In this document: positions 6,882 to 6,995 of the stretch, in pieces
Numbering within the stretch: position 1 is the stretch's first letter
How the letters are laid out: each line of letters opens with the position of its first letter
Assembly: GCA_905236325.1 (NCBI GenBank)
Contig: CAJOPJ010000035.1
Coordinates: 1-6,995, forward strand
DNA from: an uncultured Selenomonadaceae bacterium
Lineage (GTDB): Bacteria; Bacillota; Negativicutes; Selenomonadales; Selenomonadaceae
Length of the DNA stretch: 6,995 bases
Direction of reading: 5' to 3'
Notes under the pieces: model-generated
Told to the model about the DNA's origin: nothing
What the model saw: the letters and a program-made list of their open reading frames with translations, nothing else
Databases searched by the model: none
Position numbers and translations under genes: made by a program

Positions 6882-6995
6882 ATATTGAATTAAAAGCCTG
6901 TTCTAAATCAGCGATGATGTCGTCAATATGTTCAGTGCCGATTGAAAGCCGAATTGTTGAAGGCGTAATTCCTGAAGCCAAAAGTTCAGATTCAG
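6880..6995 (-). CDS. C-terminus of a Cys/Met-metabolism PLP enzyme, likely O-acetylhomoserine sulfhydrylase
   Basis: Only the last 37 codons and the stop lie in the window; the gene runs off the right edge. The reverse strand reads ESELLASGITPST, then IRLSIGTEHIDDIIADLEQA, then FNSI and a stop. IRLSxGxEHIDDIIADLEQA is the characteristic C-terminal block of the trans-sulfuration PLP family: O-acetylhomoserine sulfhydrylase, cystathionine gamma-synthase, methionine gamma-lyase. These make or break C-S bonds in methionine and cysteine metabolism. The wording is closest, in my memory, to O-acetylhomoserine sulfhydrylases, but the tail alone cannot separate members of the family. The PLP lysine and substrate residues are off the window. 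It converges on the HAD gene with a 25-base gap and is not part of its operon. Confidence 0.82.
   Translation of the reverse strand, partial: ESELLASGITPSTIRLSIGTEHIDDIIADLEQAFNSI

Overview
This AT-rich bacterial window is densely coded. Five complete genes and one partial gene lie on the + strand, and the 3' end of a convergent gene enters from the right edge. Coding sequence favours A/T runs (many aaattt-type stretches) but uses GGC, GCC and CGC freely. Strong Shine-Dalgarno sites, mixed ATG/GTG/TTG starts and the protein set point to a low-GC anaerobic Firmicutes-type bacterium. The set is meso-diaminopimelate dehydrogenase, GltX, a double-domain U32 protein, a Cof-type HAD phosphatase and an O-acetylhomoserine sulfhydrylase-like enzyme. 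A Negativicutes-like host is my best guess, but it is an inference and not proven by the sequence.

Layout. (1) Positions 3-785 are the 3' part of a tetratricopeptide-repeat protein that is open to the left edge; a two-repeat unit inside it looks recently duplicated. (2) An AT-only spacer (786-886) holds a weak hairpin and a plausible promoter for ddh. (3) ddh (887-1867) makes meso-diaminopimelate for peptidoglycan and lysine. It shares one base with the start of the next gene, an unrecognised Pro/Thr/Gln-rich single-pass membrane protein (1867-2658). (4) A strong intrinsic terminator (2671-2714) closes that pair, and the likely promoter of the next operon is embedded in its left arm and loop. 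(5) gltX (2735-4069), a U32 family protein (4097-6022) and a HAD-IIB hydrolase (6048-6854) follow with gaps of about 25 nt and probably form one transcript. It ends at a short-stem terminator at about 6862-6881. (6) The complement of 6880-6995 encodes the C-terminus of a Cys/Met-metabolism PLP enzyme.

The first two-gene unit concerns the cell envelope: diaminopimelate synthesis plus an unknown membrane protein. The second joins tRNA charging (GltX) with a U32 protein whose relatives hydroxylate tRNA or rRNA or act as proteases, plus a general small-metabolite phosphatase.

I see no CRISPR array, transposon, phage gene, tRNA, rRNA or obvious riboswitch. Nothing here is clearly a new multi-gene system. 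The items most worth a second look are the unknown membrane protein coupled to ddh, a GltX that appears to lack about 40 residues of the zinc-binding region, the terminator/promoter overlap before gltX, and the degenerate second half of the U32 protein.
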